Positions 62,933 through 64,000 of a stretch of 64,000 bases of DNA are shown one piece after another. The notes below the pieces were generated by a model. The model did no database searches. It was given only the letters and a program-made list of their open reading frames with translations, and was not told where the DNA came from. The position numbers and the translations under genes are program-made. Source of the stretch: Mycolicibacterium alvei (GTDB lineage Bacteria > Actinomycetota > Actinomycetes > Mycobacteriales > Mycobacteriaceae). Within the stretch, counting starts at the first letter, position 1; every line of letters begins with the position of its first letter. The stretch spans positions 930,001 to 994,000 of the forward strand of contig NZ_AP022565.1 in the NCBI RefSeq assembly GCF_010727325.1, given 5' to 3'.

Positions 62933-63577
62933 TCAGGAGTCACGCTCGGCGATCGGTAGCAACCCATTTCCGAGTACCAGATGCAATTGCTTGGCTATCT
63001 CTGGCACATCGATGGGCCTGCCCTGCCAACCACTGTAGGCACCCACTCCCCACAGCATCGAGTACAACAGTTCGACCAGCATGGCGTGCTCGGTGTGCGC
63101 AGGCAGTTCGCGCCGGACGATCGCCTCGGCGACCACCTCACCGAGGAAACCCCTGGTGGCTGCGACGCTGGCGGCGGGCAGATCCGGATGGCGGTATGCC
63201 TCCATTCGCGCGTTGACCAAGAACCCGACGACCGCGTGGTCCCGACGCCACGCCGCCACCAGGGCATCGATGTAGGCGTGCAGCCGATCCAACGTTCCAT
63301 CATGCTGTTTCGCCACGCGAATACACGAACTGACGACGTCGTGCGCCTGCGCGAGCAGTGCACGGTAGAGCTCCTCGCGACTGGCGAAGTAGTAGTTCAG
63401 CGTCGGACGGCTCAAACCGCTGCGCTTGGCGATCTCCTGAAATGTCGCTGCCGCAAAGCCGCGTTCATTGATGACTTCGTAGGCCGCCTGCATAATGCGC
63501 TCACGGGTTTGCTCGGCATCGGCGCCAACCGGCCTGCCCGGCCTGCGGGCAGCCCGCGGCCCGCTACGCGACGTCAT
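62933..63577 (-). CDS. TetR family transcriptional regulator
   Basis: A 214-residue regulator. HTH at about 28-66 (ERIMQAAYEVINERGFAAATFQEIAKRSGLSRPTLNYYF), preceded by a basic arm (RAARRPGRPVG). The effector domain is helical. ATG 63577 sits 7 bases after a -10 (TAGTGT) with TTGACC 17 bases further up, so it is probably leaderless and autoregulated. Its targets are unknown; dnaE1 lies downstream but is not an obvious target. Confidence 0.9.
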   Translation of the reverse strand: MTSRSGPRAARRPGRPVGADAEQTRERIMQAAYEVINERGFAAATFQEIAKRSGLSRPTLNYYFASREELYRALLAQAHDVVSSCIRVAKQHDGTLDRLHAYIDALVAAWRRDHAVVGFLVNARMEAYRHPDLPAASVAATRGFLGEVVAEAIVRRELPAHTEHAMLVELLYSMLWGVGAYSGWQGRPIDVPEIAKQLHLVLGNGLLPIAERDS

Positions 63578-63584
63578 TCAGCAA

Positions 63585-63613
63585 ACACTATGGCATTGCC
63601 AAAATCCGGTCAA
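63585..63613 (-). promoter_or_regulatory. TetR gene promoter with palindrome in the spacer
   Basis: On the minus strand TTGACC (63613-63608), a 17-base spacer and TAGTGT (63590-63585) make a near-consensus promoter. The spacer contains TGGCA-A-TGCCA (63601-63591), a likely self-repression operator. Confidence 0.65.
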
Positions 63614-63672
63614 AAGGTACGTTCGCAAATCTGCCCTGGTTGGTCACGCCCGCGGTCCGGGATGGCCGGTCG

Positions 63673-63747
63673 CGATCGGAGACTCATCAGCCGTCCGGAC
63701 AAGTAGGTCCGCACCGCATCGTCGACGGTCAATTCGATGGCACGCCG
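63673..63747 (-). other. In-frame continuation past the sigma-factor stop
   Basis: Directly after the TAG at 63750-63748, the same frame reads RRAIELTVDDAVRTYLSGRL, then MSLRS. This is what the C-terminal helices of the family look like, so these 25 codons seem to have been lost by a Tyr-to-stop change (TAC or TAT to TAG). Confidence 0.65.
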
Positions 63748-64000
63748 CTATGCCGTGGCCGCCTCGTCGACCAGGCCGGCCTCGGCGAGGAGGTATCCGC
63801 GGGTGACCCACGCCGGTTGAAACGCACCGACCGAACGGTCGGTGATCGTGTCGAGGGTGCGAAGTCCGGCCTCGGCACCGTCTATTTCGCCGTCCAAGGC
63901 GGCCAGGGCCACAGCGGCTCCCAGCGAAGGCCCGACCCGCATCAGCGCCCGATACAACCTGCGCAGCGCGTCCCGGTCGAGTTCGGGGGCGCAGTGCGCC
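63748..64000 (-). CDS. ECF-type RNA polymerase sigma factor, 3' part, early stop
   Basis: The frame is open to the window edge; 83 codons are visible. RLYRALMRVGPSLGAAVALAAL and DGEIDGAEAGLRTLD resemble the C-terminal helical domain (DUF6596) of a group of ECF sigma factors. The protein ends at EAATA, where the family continues with an AYxRAxxL helix; that helix is encoded in frame after the TAG. The sigma-2/sigma-4 domains are outside the window, so function beyond this is inferred. Confidence 0.7.
   Translation of the reverse strand, partial: AHCAPELDRDALRRLYRALMRVGPSLGAAVALAALDGEIDGAEAGLRTLDTITDRSVGAFQPAWVTRGYLLAEAGLVDEAATA

Overview
The window is high-GC, gene-dense DNA from a rapidly growing mycobacterium (Mycolicibacterium type, close to M. 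smegmatis). The evidence is frequent GTG/TTG starts, many 4-base start/stop overlaps, F420-type oxidoreductases, a TreXYZ trehalose set, an LpqH-like lipoprotein, and a gene order that follows the M. tuberculosis Rv1622c-to-Rv1547 block. The Rv and MSMEG comparisons are from memory, not a search. No rRNA, tRNA, CRISPR array, intact insertion sequence or prophage was seen.

Layout. 1-3573: end of cydB, then cydD and cydC (cytochrome bd oxidase assembly). 3584-6476: a DUF4190 membrane protein, then tesB and pykA on the minus strand. 6501-13445: gltD, gltB (glutamate synthase) and two small membrane proteins. 13473-20963: the tryptophan operon trpE-membrane protein-trpC-trpB-trpA, running into lgt, whose product carries a very long acidic tail. 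21026-22334: a peroxiredoxin and an ABC ATPase. 22342-31425: the histidine operon hisD-C-B-H-A-impA-F-I, followed on the same strand by a DNA methyltransferase and a likely restriction endonuclease. 31530-34250: small oxidoreductase, LysE exporter, SRPBCC protein and AraC regulator, with one gene-poor AT-richer gap. 34247-38484: nadA-nadB-nadC and the divergent Nudix regulator nrtR. 38527-40934: a lipase, and a DUF2567 membrane protein whose start region is a 33-bp tandem repeat. 40940-46357: the biotin genes bioB, bioQ, bioD, bioF, bioA with two copies of a BioQ-type operator. 46449-54788: a surface acyltransferase followed closely by treX-treY-treZ. 54849-62855: ilvA, an LpqH-like lipoprotein, small proteins, a methyltransferase, a MerR regulator with an F420-type oxidoreductase, and dnaE1. 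62933-64000: a TetR regulator and the 3' end of a sigma-factor gene that stops early.

The genes form co-directional pathway operons: Trp, His, NAD, biotin and trehalose. Trp and His biosynthesis are linked by HisA/PriA, which keeps the residues for the dual HisA/TrpF activity; no trpF lies in the window. The least ordinary elements are the roughly 510-residue acidic tail on Lgt, the restriction-modification pair at the end of the his operon, the start-codon-bearing 33-bp repeat, the tandem 25-bp repeats in the bioB-bioQ control region, and the early stop in the sigma-factor gene.
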